From positions 737,692 through 801,691 of the forward strand of contig JNEN01001227.1 of NCBI GenBank assembly GCA_000697355.1: 64,000 bases of DNA, given 5' to 3'. A model generated the notes under the pieces. The model had not been told where the DNA came from. It worked only from the letters and a program-made list of their open reading frames with translations, and ran no database searches. The translations under genes and the position numbers were made by a program. The DNA comes from Syncephalastrum monosporum B8922 (taxonomy: Eukaryota; Mucoromycota; Mucoromycetes; Mucorales; Syncephalastraceae). The stretch's first letter is position 1. Every line of letters begins with the position of its first letter. Of this stretch, positions 25,414 to 37,926 are shown in pieces.

Positions 25414-27830
25414 GTTCGATGGGGGAAAGGATAATATTTCTGTGCGCTGCGTGCAGCTCCCCGTTTCCTGTATGACCCTCTCTCACGCCACGTTTTCTTT
25501 ATCCTTGTATCAGACTCTCCGCCTCTACTTGCACATTTCTATGACACTTTTTAGAATGCCATGACATAGCGCTTGCTATCCTGAAGTGAAAGCTGCCTCC
25601 CATTGTGAGAATCTCCATACTCTTCGCAACAGAGGAAACTCTAACCTTGGTACATACGTGTGCCACCGAGGAGAAAAACAAAAAAACCTTACCGGCTTTT
25701 GGCACACCCACGCGTATCAAAATATAATTATACAATACATACGTACTGTAAACTCACACATACATTTTGTTCTCGTGTACCCAAAAGCCCATCAACACAG
25801 CAACGAATGCTAAAAAATAGAAACAGTGCGCCCCTGCGCATCAAACAATAACAACAACGCACAAGAGTTACCATAAGCATGGCGTTTTTGCTTCCATTAG
25901 GACACCAAATGAAGCTAGTTCGTCGGTTCCTAGACGCTGTCTGTATAATATGCTGTGGATGTAATGTAAAATGGGTGTGTTGTGATGCACGTAAGGGTCA
26001 CTTGCCCTCTCTCGGGTGTGAAAACGGAGCAGTCAATCTGATTCCGAGACCCAAACTTTAAAAATATACGCAAACCTATATGCTGCTGCAAATTCAGCCC
26101 GTATCGTTTCTGTCGATTCATTTAGTTTGTAGTTCTTGGAACAGCGGCAAATCCTACGTGAAGAAAGAAAACAACTTACGCACGTTTCAAAGACAAGAAG
26201 ATCAAATTCGCATGCGGGCTCACAGACAATGGGCATAATGAGCCCATAGAATATAAAATGACGACGCCAATGGGTTGCTAACTGCACGGACGCATGCTGC
26301 GAAAAATATCGACACAGAATTGTAATATTATTAAGTGAGTGTGTGTGTGAGGACACGGGTCTTCCACGCTCTTCGACAGGGCCGTGGGGGGGGGGTTACG
26401 CATTAAAAAGGAAAAGTGGCGATGGGGGAACTTTCTTTTCCAAGCTTCATTATCCAACAAACAACTACGAAAGGAGATCGGCACCCTCGCAAAACCTAAA
26501 GCTGTTATAGTATTGAACGTTTGCGTCGCGTTCGGGCGTTCTTTATATTATACGTTATGACATAGAATAACCGCAGCAGGCTGCACACAGTGATTCTATG
26601 TATATGTACTCATATATACGCGTGTGGGAGCTCATATACGCGCTTAAATGCATGCATTGTATGTGGGTGTGAATTGGATGCGAGTGGACAATGCGCTTTT
26701 TTTCCCGAGAAAAAAATGGAAAGGGGAAAACGCAGTCTGATGGATGCAATACGACAGAGAAAGGAAAAGAAAGGGAAGATGTGGTCTAATCTGTGCGACG
26801 ATGGCCTGGGCCAGCCAGTAAGTTTTCACAACACAAGAGATCTGGAAGCGGCAAGAGGGCAAATATTCATGAGTTGTTTCAGCCCATGGTCACACCCACT
26901 AATCCACGAAGGGTTACGCCAACGCGGCTCACGGCCCGCCCCCACCCGTTAACCCGTCCGCCGCAATCATAAAAAAAAAAAAAAGAAAAAAAGAAATTGA
27001 TGCCTTGCTTCATAATGTGCGCACCGCTTGTGTGTCTGTGTAATACCAAGATAATCGGAGCGACCAGCTTGTTGGAAGCGCGCGCGCTGACCTATACTGC
27101 GCATGGCAGGGGGGACGGAGACGCATCCGATCAGTTCGGCCGAATCGCTTGTCCTCTCTCTCTCTTCATTTCCCATATCATCATCATTACTTTCTGTCCC
27201 AAATCTGATCCATTTGCCGTATCATGATGACAGGTTGACAAGTCCGGTGAGGGCTGAAACAGTAATCTATGGTGTCATGGATATACTACAGTAAAAAGAC
27301 CCGCAGCAGTCAGCCATCAACAGAGCGCATAGAAAGGGGCCGAAAGGTCTCAGGACGCAAAAGGACTAGAAGGTCTGTGAGCGAGTCAAAACGCCTTGTG
27401 GCACCTGATGCGGAAGCAAATGTCAAAAGGACTCTTTGTTGGGAAAAAGAACCCAGCGCTCGACGGGCGGTCGATCATCTATACAAGGCATCTTGCTTGA
27501 TTTTCTTCTATCCCTTTTGTTTTGTAAACTGACACGCCCCTCTCTTTCTTTGCTCAATTTGACGGATATCCCGTTTGTGTTTCCACGTTCTCGACCAATG
27601 TTTCGGCATGAGATAGGCTAAAAGATGCGCGACGAGAAAAACCCATCGACGTTTGTCTTACGATATATAGAATTTGTATAGTAATTACATCGTTCCACAT
27701 CTTTTCACACATCCAGTGGGTCCTTCTGTTTAGTCGTACTCAATATTTTTTACAAACTGTAAAGCAAAAAAAAAAAAAAAAAAGTAAGGCTACACAAGTG
27801 CTTTGTTTATACATATTGTTTTTCGGCCTG
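25414..27830. other. Long intergenic region, no gene seen
   Basis: No protein-like frame, tRNA or array found. Contains a G-run (26386-26394), poly-A tracts (about 26970-26996 and 27766-27783) and a GC-rich patch (26917-26965). Short open frames here have no recognisable features. Confidence 0.55.
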
Positions 27831-27838
27831 AATGCAGT

Positions 27839-27848
27839 AGTATATATA
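27839..27848 (+). promoter_or_regulatory. TATA-like box before possible small gene
   Basis: Sequence gtatatataaa at about 27839-27849, followed by a CT-rich initiator-like stretch (27887-27905), roughly 100 bp ahead of the ATG at 27940. Confidence 0.3.
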
Positions 27849-27939
27849 AACCCAGGACTACCTCACGGACCAACGCAGCATCTCTCGCAGCTCTTTCTCT
27901 TCATATTTTTTCTTACACAAACTCAAGTGTATATAAGAA

Positions 27940-28125
27940 ATGTTTTGCAAGCATCAACAACGTCGATTTTCTATGGCTACTGCGTCTGCTATGCCTGTCA
28001 TCCAGCACCGCCCACTGGTGCCACCCGTCAACGTAACGGGCGGTCAATGGTACGCCAAAGCCACTACCCAGGTGTCTTGTTCACTTAAGTATCTCTTTCT
28101 TTCTGTATAGCTCTTGGTGTGGTAA
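27940..28125 (+). CDS. Possible small spliced protein gene, unknown function
   Basis: An ATG at 27940 opens a frame that reads MFCKHQQRRFSMATASAM and continues through VNVTGGQWYAKATTQ to 28071. A sequence there looks like an intron (donor GTGTCT at 28072, pyrimidine tract and TAG ending at 28110, 39 nt), after which LLVW and a stop follow, giving 48 residues. Unspliced, the frame ends at 28110 with 56 residues. It sits behind a TATA-like box and a CT-rich tract, and its base composition is richer in G and C than the flanks. The intron would be shorter than the 45-nt minimum seen in firm genes here. I do not recognise the product. Confidence 0.3.
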
Positions 28126-28129
28126 ATAT

Positions 28130-30374
28130 GGCCACCAGCGAGGAAGCTGCCCGTTCCTGAGATAAGAACAACAATTCCGGAAGAACTCCCAACACCTCCA
28201 CACCAGAAAACCACATTGTATCATCCATATCCTGTTAACATGACTATTCAACAAAGCCAAGCAACATTTCCATATCCCCACCCCTTCCACCAAAAGCATA
28301 TGTATTTCCTTTTCTTCCCCACCCCCTTGTATATCATCTCACTCACTGTTCACAAAAAGTCACCTTATGCATACGTTCTCGAAATATTCTCATCTCGAGT
28401 ATAATAAAAAAAAAGTCCTTTTGTCCTTGCTGATATGTTTTAATCTGCACGTTCTTGTTCTACCACTGACCGTCTCCTGCTTTGACCTGTTTGATGCATT
28501 TCATCATACTGTGATCTTCTCCACAAATACATACCCGAAAAGTGTACTCTTTTCACAACAAACGCGCCACGCAGTTTGAATGTGGTAGCCTGTGCCTTCC
28601 GCCTTCTAACAACGCGAGTCTCCAGATCGATAGAACAGCGTAATTAGTGTACTTTATTATATAGATGCTTCATTAATTGTCATGAGTTTTTTATTATGAC
28701 GCTGTGATTATGATGAAAGATTTTGTGTCTGCGTAACATTGTAGGGTAAGTAATCATTTGTAATAGATATGCCCCTGTCTTTGCTTTCCCTTGCATTCTC
28801 CTCCTACAAGGAGCTTGGTGCGAACGCGGACCTGTCGTACACGTTCCCACTACAGGCATGCTATCATGTATCATGCCTTCCTTCTTTTTTTTTTCCTTGG
28901 TTCCACGAGAAGGTATAACCGACTGCAAATAGGCTCCAGCGGCTTCGTTAGCGTGAGCGCACGCCTGTCACAATGCAAACCTTGTTTGGAGGTGCTTCTT
29001 CCGCTTGTTATCAGTGCCTCCGTCTGTGGTATCCGAGCCGTTTGTACAAGATAGGTATTAAGATCGATGGGGGCGTTTAGATAATGAAGACACAAGTTTC
29101 CTTCCAGACCTTTTTACGCGCTAATCTCACGACAGCGTGAAAAAAAATTTTTTTTCTCTCTTTCATCTGCATGCTTGACTGACCCGTTTCATTGGGTGGC
29201 GCATCAAAAGAAAGTTGAGCAGGGGCGTTGTCTTGCCTTTTTCTGTTTCGACCGCGTTTGCCAACTGGAATTTTTTTTTTTGCATTTCTGCGGAAGACGC
29301 CGCGTTTGGCGCGACAGCGCACGGAACCTTTTCCGGATCGAAATGTCGGCAGTCAACTGATGAGCCGCAGCTTGTTTCCCAAACAAGTCCTTCCACCGTA
29401 CAAGCTATACTCTTTAAGCTTGACGATCTTAATGTCATGTGCTGATGTCTGCTTCCTTCATCCATCAGCGCTGATGATATTAATCCTTTTCTACGATAAC
29501 TGAAAACAGAAATAAGTTAGCATAAACCGTCGAAATAACATTTAAAAGTACTATTACCGATGCCAGAATCTAGGAGACTCGTAAAGCACTGCTGTAAGGA
29601 CCATTACAGGATGCAATGTAGCTGGCTGCGAGCCCGATCCGAGAAAATTCAGCGTCTTTGCCTATCCAAAGTTATGTATTAAATGTGTGTGTACCGGGCT
29701 TGCTTTGCATTAGACCGCGTCAAACCTTCTTTGTTGGCTCCGACTTGGAAAGCGCACTGATGTGCGACATGTCCCGTGATCCATAAGAGTAAGAGCTTGT
29801 TTGAGACAAAGGGCGCACCGCGCCGCCCATTCACTCGTGACACAGTCGACTATGTAATACCTTATTTTTTCTTGTCACATCTTTGACATTTTCTTTCGCA
29901 AAAGTTTGTTTGTCGTATTTTGTTTGACATTAATGATTGGTGGAAAGTCATATTTCGATGACAGTGTTTCGTTGGTCTAACTGCAGTAGGAAGAAAATGA
30001 AAAATAAGTGCAAGATGAATGACCTTCTATTCCATTAGGAGCTGAGGGCACACAAGAAGAATGTTCTTTGTCCTCATTTTTAATTATTTCTATATGATGA
30101 ACGATAACTAGCGACAAACAATAGCTCACAGGTGCACATACAAGCAGGCAGTCAGAAGTGTTTAAGGTCAATCGAAAAATCTCCCAGGAGATATAAAGTA
30201 TGATATAGGACACATCCATCTTGTGCAGCTGATTATTTGGTACTATGATTCCAGAAAGATACATTTCATAGTTATAAAGTATAATTGTAATGAACTCTGT
30301 CGTTGGAACCTGTATCAGCTTGGTGACACTGTCTATTGATACTTCTATGACATGTAGACTTCTAAGCGATATTC
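28130..30374. other. Intergenic, no gene seen
   Basis: AT-rich with scattered short open frames on both strands, none protein-like. No tRNA, repeat array or transposon end was recognised. Confidence 0.55.
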
Positions 30375-32225
30375 TCATGCGACATGAATAATGTGGTAAG
30401 ACGATTTGCCTGTACGAAGTACGCACACTTGATTGTCCATCAAGTCTGCTTCAGAAAGCTTGTAGACGACATCTGTCACCTTGGTATTGTTCAGGTACAT
30501 TCCGCCTGATTTGATAAGCTTCGAAGCAGCGGCTATTGAATCGCGAGTAAGTCCTACGCATTGCTAAAAAGCGTTTGCCTTACATTTCGATGCTGTGGCC
30601 TTAGAGATAGCGGAAATGCCTGCAAGTGTATTACCGATAAAGTCTGTTTTGCTCACCATACTGAACCGGCCCGGATCGTTTCTAAAGGCGCTGACGATGT
30701 CTTGTCCCTTGATAGTACTCAGGTCACCGCCAAAAAGGACCTTTGTAGCTGTCTGGGCGTCTCTCAGACCGTCCGCTGGAAGAGAAGAAGATTTATATCA
30801 GCGATTGCTCGAATGCATGCCTCTTACTTACAGCCGTGCACCAGCTCAGTTGCTTCATTGGCAAGGACACGTTGAGCCTCTCGCTTTTCCGGGTTTTTCT
30901 GTGTACTGATTAGACTACCATTATCATAGCATTCTTGCCAAGTGCATACCATATGCTCCTGCATGATTTCTTCCACTTGTTGCGCTGAGAGAAGGGTAAA
31001 CATGGGCAGATAGCGTCCCACGTCAGCGTCTGTCGTTCTCATGAAAAACTATCACAATGTTAGCAAAAACCACGTCGCAGTTAAAAAGAGAAAGACTGGT
31101 ACGAACCTGGTAAAAGTCGAATATACTGGTCATTGTGGGGTCCAGCCACACTGCATTGCCAGCGCTCTTGCCAAATTTCTCGCCGGACGACGTTAAAAGG
31201 AGAGGAATAGTTATGCCATATGCCCGTGATGCATTTTCCGATCCGTTGCCATCAACTTCGCGCCGTTTGTTGATCATGTCGATACCAGCTGTGATGTTGC
31301 CCCACTGATCGCTGCCACCCAACTAACGAATAGTAAACGTCAGGCATTAGTATACGCGCTTCTGTAGTACGACAGTGTTCTTTCTGACCTGGATCTGGCA
31401 TTCGTGATGTCGGTTGAGATAATAGAAATCATACGCTTGAAGGAGCTGGTACGAGAACTCGGTGAAACTGATACCTTGGTCACTTGCTAATCGGGTCTTG
31501 ACGCTATTTCATGCCACATTGTTTGAGGAGCAGATTGGAAGATAAAAGAAGGAATTACCTTTCCTTGCCCAGCATGGTACTGACACGGGCATAGCGTCCA
31601 ACGTCACCGAGAAATTGTAGTGCGGTCATGTTGCTGAACCAGGCGAAGTTGTTGAGTACCTTGGGAGGTTTGACAGCATCAGAGAAGCCGCGCGCACTTG
31701 CATAAACAGACCCATTCTGGAAAAAACGGTGCATCTGTTTCTCGATACCGGCAACATTCTGCTCGAGCGCTTCAGGACCGAGCGGTACACGTTCAGATTT
31801 GCGGCCAGACGGGTCACCAATGCTGCCTGTGGCGCCACCCACCTAATCCTAACTCAGTAAATACGACTATTTGACAGCTGTATTTCTTACGAGCGCAATC
31901 GCCTGGTGGCCACGAATACCGAAATGAAGTAAGCCCATGAGAGTGACGAGATTGCCGAGATGGAGACTGCGTGCAGTGGGATCCACACCACAGTAGATTG
32001 TCGTAGGCGACTGTGTATGCTTTATGATATCGGGGCTGTGCTCTGTTTTAGAGTGGGAAGAGCCATATGAGGAATCTCAGAGTCGTACCTTGTAATGTCA
32101 GCCACCAAACCGCGATCTTTCATGTCAGTAACAACATTAGTAGACGAAGACGACCAACGGCGGAAGCATGCCGCTATAGAGTAACTAGCTACTCGTGCCT
32201 GAGGTGCAGCCACCCTTGACAACAT
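30375..32225 (-). CDS. MSY1: Tyrosyl-tRNA synthetase, mitochondrial
   Basis: Charges mitochondrial tRNA-Tyr. Nine exons (32225-32099, 32035-31891, 31842-31559, 31503-31389, 31322-31107, 31048-30949, 30898-30832, 30775-30584 and 30532-30375) join in frame to 467 residues. The N-terminus [19 protein letters not shown] with following Arg residues is a mitochondrial presequence. Class I landmarks: [16 protein letters not shown] (HIGH-type motif), [52 protein letters not shown], and [14 protein letters not shown] (KMSKS-type). The S4-like tail [19 protein letters not shown] is rebuilt by removing a 51-nt intron (30583-30533); without it the frame meets a stop. An upstream in-frame ATG at 32294 is possible but less presequence-like. 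Confidence 0.93.
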
Positions 32226-33184
32226 TTGTGTGTACGAAAAAGGAAGTGGCTTCTGGGCCTCAAAACGGTCCTCGGAAAATAATGCATGACTCACACAGCA
32301 ACTTGTCTTGCGTCAACTTTCAACAACTTCGCCAACCTTTTCCTCATAAACACGACATAGTACGTATTGGCATCACTGTATTTTCTCCTGTTCATGTTTC
32401 TTCAGCGGCCAATATGAATAAATGCCTCCTTGCACAAACGAGTGATTAATCAACAAGATGTGGTGTATCTATAGATAGATGTGAGTGATGTAAGGCGAGC
32501 TCTACAGCACACAGGAAGATGAGGGTTCTCCAAAGTCGTTGAAATAGACTTGTCTTCATCAGTAGAAGATCAACCTAAGCGAAGTTTTATCCTGTGACAG
32601 CTATAAAGCGAAGGTCACTTTCCGCTGAGAAGACTTGACTAAGCACTAATATACACGCTCTAGACTTTGCAGATATAATCCTCATATTGGATTGTGGAGA
32701 TACCAACTTTTTTCCATGGAGCTTGCTCCAACATAAACGCGATCGAGTATGGGCACTTGGCCGGGATACCGCGTGCGTACCTGAGTTGCAAATCATAAAA
32801 CAAAAAAAAAATTTTTTTTCTGGATATAAAGTCATTTTTTCCTTTCCCTTGTTTTTCTTTTAGCTTTTTTTCGTCGAAAAGGTAAACTATCAAGCACAAA
32901 GACGATTCAGTGTGCTGGTTGCTGTGACAATGATGATTAAGTATTTCGTTGATGCGAACCGAGCTATACGCTATGGCTTGTTCGCGAACAAACCATGAAA
33001 AAGTTGAACTTGCCCTCTCTGAGACATCACAGTCAAAACCAGCATGCTGTCTTTCACTGACACTGTTGTACTCATGCACATTTGAAAATTAGGTGTTCTC
33101 TTTTTTCTCTCTTGGAATGGCTCACTTGGATATAAAGTCGATAGTATGCATGATGGAATAAATTGTTTATTTGTCACGAAAGAC
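32226..33184. other. Intergenic, no gene seen
   Basis: Lies between two minus-strand genes. AT-rich; an A-run meeting a T-run (32802-32820) can form a short hairpin. No coding potential recognised. Confidence 0.55.
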
Positions 33185-33875
33185 TTAGATGGGGGCTTTG
33201 CCAGTGAACTTGGGGTTTTGGATGATCTGAGGGAGCAGAATACAGTGAATGCAAGTTCTTTCCCGGGGAAGTAGCGTCTTACCTCGATCCAGTACTCGTC
33301 GGGATCAGCAATGAAGGCAATATGCTTCATGCTGCCGTCTGTAAGACGCTTAATGTACTTGACGTTGAGTTGTTCGAAGCGCTCGCAAGCTGCGTTGATG
33401 TCATCGACGAGGACAGCAATATGGCCAAAGCCACGGCCAGGCTCCTTGTTGCCATTAGCATAAGCAAAGTCGGCGTCGTTTTCGGTGCCCCAGTTGCTGC
33501 AGTAAAGAGAAAAAATACTGACGTCAGTTTACCCGTATTTACGCGCCATCATGCAAATAATGATACTTGCTGCGTAAGCTCAAGGACACCAGGCATGCTG
33601 AAGCACAGTTTACGCTTCTCCTCTTCAGACTCGGGCACAGAGTCCACATATGCGAGGAAGTAAAGCGTAAATTTGCCACTCTCGACATCGTTCTTAGTAA
33701 TCAGTCTGCAATGAAGCACAATGACGCGTTTTGTCAGTCAAATAGACGCGTACTAGGCTCAACAAAAAGCTTACTTCATGCCAAGGACATCTTGATAGAA
33801 CTTGATCGAGGCCTGGGGGTCCTTTACACGGACCATGGTGTGGTTGAAAACATAAGAGGAGGGGTTGGTCGACAT
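33185..33875 (-). CDS. GLO1: Lactoylglutathione lyase (glyoxalase I)
   Basis: Isomerises the methylglyoxal-glutathione adduct to S-lactoylglutathione in the cytosol. Four exons (33875-33775, 33705-33571, 33496-33283 and 33226-33185) give 163 residues, a typical single-domain length. Motifs: [19 protein letters not shown], then [42 protein letters not shown], and [11 protein letters not shown] with the metal-binding Glu. Metal ligands expected for the family (first-strand His or Gln, Glu of LELTH, His of FGHIA, Glu of YWIE) are all in place. The junction of exons 2 and 3 needs a GC donor (GCAAGT, at 33570) with an AG acceptor to restore THNWGTE; the nearby GT would shift the frame. Confidence 0.93.
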
Positions 33876-34350
33876 TGTAGAAAAGTGTAGAAAAAAGGTT
33901 GTCGAAAAGTACCAGCCCGGACCGCTTTCTCGCGGACATTTATAGGTAAGGCCTGTTCCATCATACTGTATTCATACAGCCAATCAATGCGAAATACCCA
34001 TGTTTGTCACACTGTACATTTGTCCATTACTTGGGATCGGTATGTGTCAGAGTATAGTGCTATCCTCTCTTTACATCATCAAACAACTTTGTCGTTTCTT
34101 CTTCTGGTTCGATCCTGCCTGCACTGCTTCGGGTCCACCTGCGCTCACACTGACAACGCGGGTTGGATCAATCGGGCTCTGCCTCAAAGTCGGCGGCGTG
34201 ATCACTTGAGAGACTGGTCTCGAACGATTAGATTGTCTTTCGCTGGTCTTGTCATGCTCCTGCTGCTGCAGAGACAAAGCAATGGCGTAGCTATTTGCAT
34301 TATTACATTTTATGCATGAGCCTCTGATACGCCCTCCACTTTCTCTCTTC

Positions 34351-36171
34351 TTACTCGAGATCTGCACTGGCTTCAGCCTCTGTTGTGGGCGCGCTGGGTG
34401 GCGGAGCAGGATCCCTCAGCACCTGCGACGGCTGGAAGTCGCTATCGAAAAACTCAGACATGCCTTGATCCACGTCATTCAGACTCTCCCAGACATAGGA
34501 TTTCTGTCCAATGAAGCCTGAATCGGTAATCAGGGTATAGAGCATTCGTGTCTCGGGGTGTTTGTAAATAGTGGAGAACTGTCGAAAAAAAAGCAGTATT
34601 TATCATGAGCAAAAGCCAAGCATGGTTCGAGAAGCAGCATACATACATGGTTATTGCGAAATATCACACATAAATTGTTGTCGGGTATCATTTCAGAGAG
34701 TAATTCCAAACCGTAGTATGTAAGCTGCGTTGCTGTATCTTGTAAAAAGGCTGCAGCAATGAGACCTATCGTCAAATTCAAATGAGCTGGCCTTCTCTAT
34801 TTTGTCACAACAAGTCGTCATTACCTTCTTGAATTTGCTTTTCTTCCTCGGCAGTCCATCTTTTCGGTTCGGATGGGTTTTCTCTGCTTTGACCGTCTTG
34901 ACAGTCCACGACGATTCCGCTGCTAAGCGTATCTCCTTTTACGACGCACTCAACGACTGAGTTATACGAGCCGCATTTTTCTACAACGGTCCTGAACGTC
35001 TCCTCATCCTAAGCTGGATGTTAAATCGTGTGTTCACATAGAAAAGCCGCGTGGCATACCTGCGGGTCAGCTATCCAGCCATGTACGAGATCCACATGAA
35101 ACAAGTCAAACATGGCTAGCTCTGCAGTAGGCTCAAAGTCCCGTATTGAGGAGAACCGTACGTTAACATCTATGTGAAAGCGCAAGCGGGAATTAGGTAC
35201 CCATACGCATCCGGACCATGGACTTACCAAGGCCAGTCTGGAGATTAGGTAAGATAGATAAAGCTGCATCGAGATTGTATCGGTAATTTAGAGCGTATTC
35301 GGACGTCGTCTGTTTCCCTTTCTGGTCAGACCCTTCGTAACCTGATGCAGATTCTTCGTTCACAGGTGAAATGGTGGAAGGGGAGCTTGCAAGCGGTTGT
35401 TCTGCTGCAGTCTTAAAAGTTTGAGTTTTTGAGTGGTCAGGTTTTCCTTGAAGACACTAGTATACCTTTTCGGCAGGGCTGTTATTCAATAAGTGGTCAC
35501 CAAGTCGATCGACGAGATACTCAAAAGTAACCATTTCTCTATCTGGCGGCTGAATGACCAGATCGCCTCGCAATAATAATACATTGCCTGGGGATCATAG
35601 GCATATATTAACACACAGATAAAATGATATATACGCGTTATCACTTACATATTGCTACCAGTGGACATGGTCCGTTCTCTAGCAGCAGATGTTAAAAAAA
35701 GATTAGGTAGACAGCAGATAGTACCGTTTTGAGTGATTATCTTGACAGGCCTCTTCTCACGGCGTTCGAGATCGAACCATTCTATGTTTTTCACGAGATA
35801 CTCCTGAGCAGGACCCGAGTGTGCAGCTGACAAGGGACGAGAACGAGGCTGTGGTGGAGACCTCTCTTCAGGAAACGCGTGTGGCTGCGGTACTTCTTCC
35901 GTTTTGGTAAGATCTGTTCGTTCGTGGACGGAGGTCGCGTTATCTTTATCGTCTTTGGCGTCTTTGGCGTCTTTGTTGTCAGTTGTTGCTGTCGTACTGG
36001 AATGGTTGGCCGAGTCCATATGATGAGGACTGTCATCGGCTACAGTCGCCATAGTCATCGTTGGGGCTTTAAAGCAGTGAGAGCTTGTATAGGATGAATT
36101 GGCCGTGTTGAAGCTGATTTACCTTCGGGAGGAGGAGATGCGGAACAAGGAGCCGGCTGTTCTTGCGGCAT
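34351..36171 (-). CDS. MINDY-family (FAM63/DUF544) deubiquitinase
   Basis: Likely cysteine deubiquitinase preferring K48-linked chains, by family. Multi-exon gene with a start at 36171 (MPQEQPAPCSASPPP) and a stop at 34351. The N-terminus is long, acidic and disordered, with a repeated Asp-Ala-Lys stretch (about residues 40-60). The catalytic domain starts near EYLVKNIEWF and contains ITQNENGPCPLVAICNVLLL, with the catalytic Cys in GPCPL rebuilt across two splice sites, then DVNVRFSSIRDFEPTAELAM, and HGWIADPQ, which carries the family's catalytic His. Later blocks FLQDTATQLTYYGLELL, CVIFRNNH and YTLITDSGFIGQKSYVWESL match the family order. The C-terminus is Pro/Ala/Glu-rich. Exact exon borders in the middle were not all fixed. 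Confidence 0.88.
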
Positions 36172-37188
36172 ATGGATTTAACGAAAGAGAGGAAAAAGGG
36201 AAGACCGCGCATTATCGAAATCTGCTGCACCCACACAAATAAGAAAAATTTAGTACTGTGCTTTTTGTTTCTTATTTACACACTCGTACTGGTATTATAC
36301 GCTTCAAAGACGACTTGATGGGATACAGAAATGACGTTAGTCTCGCTTACGCGTAAAACTGCTCTACACTTTTTCCCTTGAGGATTTTAAGAAGCTTGCA
36401 TGTGTGCTACACAGTGATTATACATTCATGTCACATGAGCCAGATTTTCTGTCAATGACAATATCATCATGGATGATACGCGGATAGAAAATATATTGGA
36501 ATTCGGAAAGTCTACATATGCTATACACAAGAAGATTGAAATGGTCGACCCTTGTGGCACGTACTTATCCTTTACTCAGAGTGGATATAGTTGATGTCCA
36601 CAACTATGATGTCAGCCATTGATGACCGCTGAATGGAAATGATATACAGATGCTGTTTGTTTCTCCAACACAGAATGATGCTTAGACAGGCATGCTATGG
36701 AGAAATCATATACTCCTCTAAATGACGACGATAACGACGTCAGTAATTGTATATATTCTAAAAGAGATTTCACAAGATGATTGCAATTTTTTACATTGGT
36801 AGGAAAACCCAGACTTTGTGGCATAATTATAGTGACATCATAGCTCGTTTATCATAGGAGTTGCTTAGTGCATCAGACCTGTAAGGCTTTACACACATGA
36901 GTAGTAGCGTGAGCCTTTCCGAGTGCCCGTGCTGCGAAAAAACAAGCTCACGACATCATGTGATTCGTTTCTTTGACCTGACGTAGAAGGGTAGAGAATG
37001 GGAGAAGAAGGAAGAGTGCCTCAACAGCAGCAACAGCGTCAGAGCGTTACGCCAGAAGTGTGATACAATCTTTACCGAAATAGGTTGTGAGATGTGTCGC
37101 AAGTTGACCATCATGACTCGCAGTTTCGTCGCTTTTCCCGTTTCTTTCTTTCTCTTTCACCCTTTACGAATCGACTTTACCCAGACAA
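36172..37188. other. Divergent promoter region
   Basis: Lies between the MINDY gene (minus) and the REEP gene (plus). AT-rich with no protein-like frame. A pyrimidine-rich tract (37133-37161) lies just before the REEP start. Confidence 0.55.
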
Positions 37189-37926
37189 ATGGATTCTGTA
37201 TACAATAAGGCTAAAGAAGTTGAGCGAAACCTCGACAGGAGTCTATCCCAATACAAACAGCTCAGAGACGCCGAGGAAAAGACCAAGATTCCTAAAGTCT
37301 ATCTTGCCTTGGGGGGCGCCTTTCTAGTCTTTCTCCTAATCTTCTTCAATGTCGCGGCACCGCTTATCACGAATTTTATCGGTTGGCTTTATCCAGGTAT
37401 GTGGTCTGGGTGGAGACAGGTTTCCTTTCTGGCGAATACTAATTTCTGCGGATCGCTTTCTTTCTTATATCCATATGTACAACTTCAGCTTACGAGTCGG
37501 TAAGAGGTTCTTTTAAATTCGTGAAACTTGATTGCTCACGTGTTTTTTTCGCCGTGTGTTTGATAGTTTAAGGCTATCGAATCTACGAGCCCCAGCCATC
37601 GGAAGCAATGGCTGACCTACTGGTCGGTCTTTGGCTTCATACAAATGGGCGAGTACTTTACGGACACCTTGCTTTACTGGTTCCCGTTCTACTTCCTGTT
37701 TAAGACAATTTTCGTTCTCTGGCTTGCACTCCCTCAATTCCGCGTAAGTACTCTGGAAAGAGATGCGAAGGACACAGTGCAAAAGACCAACTATCCCTGC
37801 CTTATGTAGGGTGCCGAGGTTATGTACACGCGGATTCTTCAGCCAAACACGTCGTTTTTGAAGGGAAAGATGCAGCAAGTGGAGAACAAACTGGCTAGCG
37901 CCCGAGAATCAACCAAGTCCCAATGA
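37189..37926 (+). CDS. YOP1: REEP/Yop1 (TB2/DP1/HVA22) ER membrane-shaping protein
   Basis: Reticulon-like hairpin protein that curves tubular ER. Four exons (37189-37396, 37489-37499, 37567-37743 and 37810-37926) give 170 residues. Hydrophobic hairpins are at about residues 36-67 (YLALGGAFLVFLLIFFNVAA) and in the conserved block HRKQWLTYWSVFGFIQMGEY with LLYWFPFYFLFKTIFVLWLA. The invariant YPAYxSxKAIES region reads YPG-AYES-FKAIES and is assembled across three exons, the middle one only 11 nt. A C-terminal amphipathic helix region follows (VMYTRILQPNTSFLKGK). Length and order match yeast Yop1 and animal REEP5/6. Confidence 0.92.

Noticed and set aside
26554..26952. Open frames around 26.6-26.9 kb as a gene
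   Set aside because: Composition is Cys/His/Arg-mixed without motif; no splice or promoter pattern.
30533..30583. In-frame stop inside MSY1 as evidence of a pseudogene
   Set aside because: A 51-nt GT-AG intron removes it and rebuilds the conserved SKSAAASKLI segment.
34150..34230. tRNA-like gttcgagacc on the minus strand
   Set aside because: The B-box-like string is not accompanied by an A box or a foldable acceptor stem.
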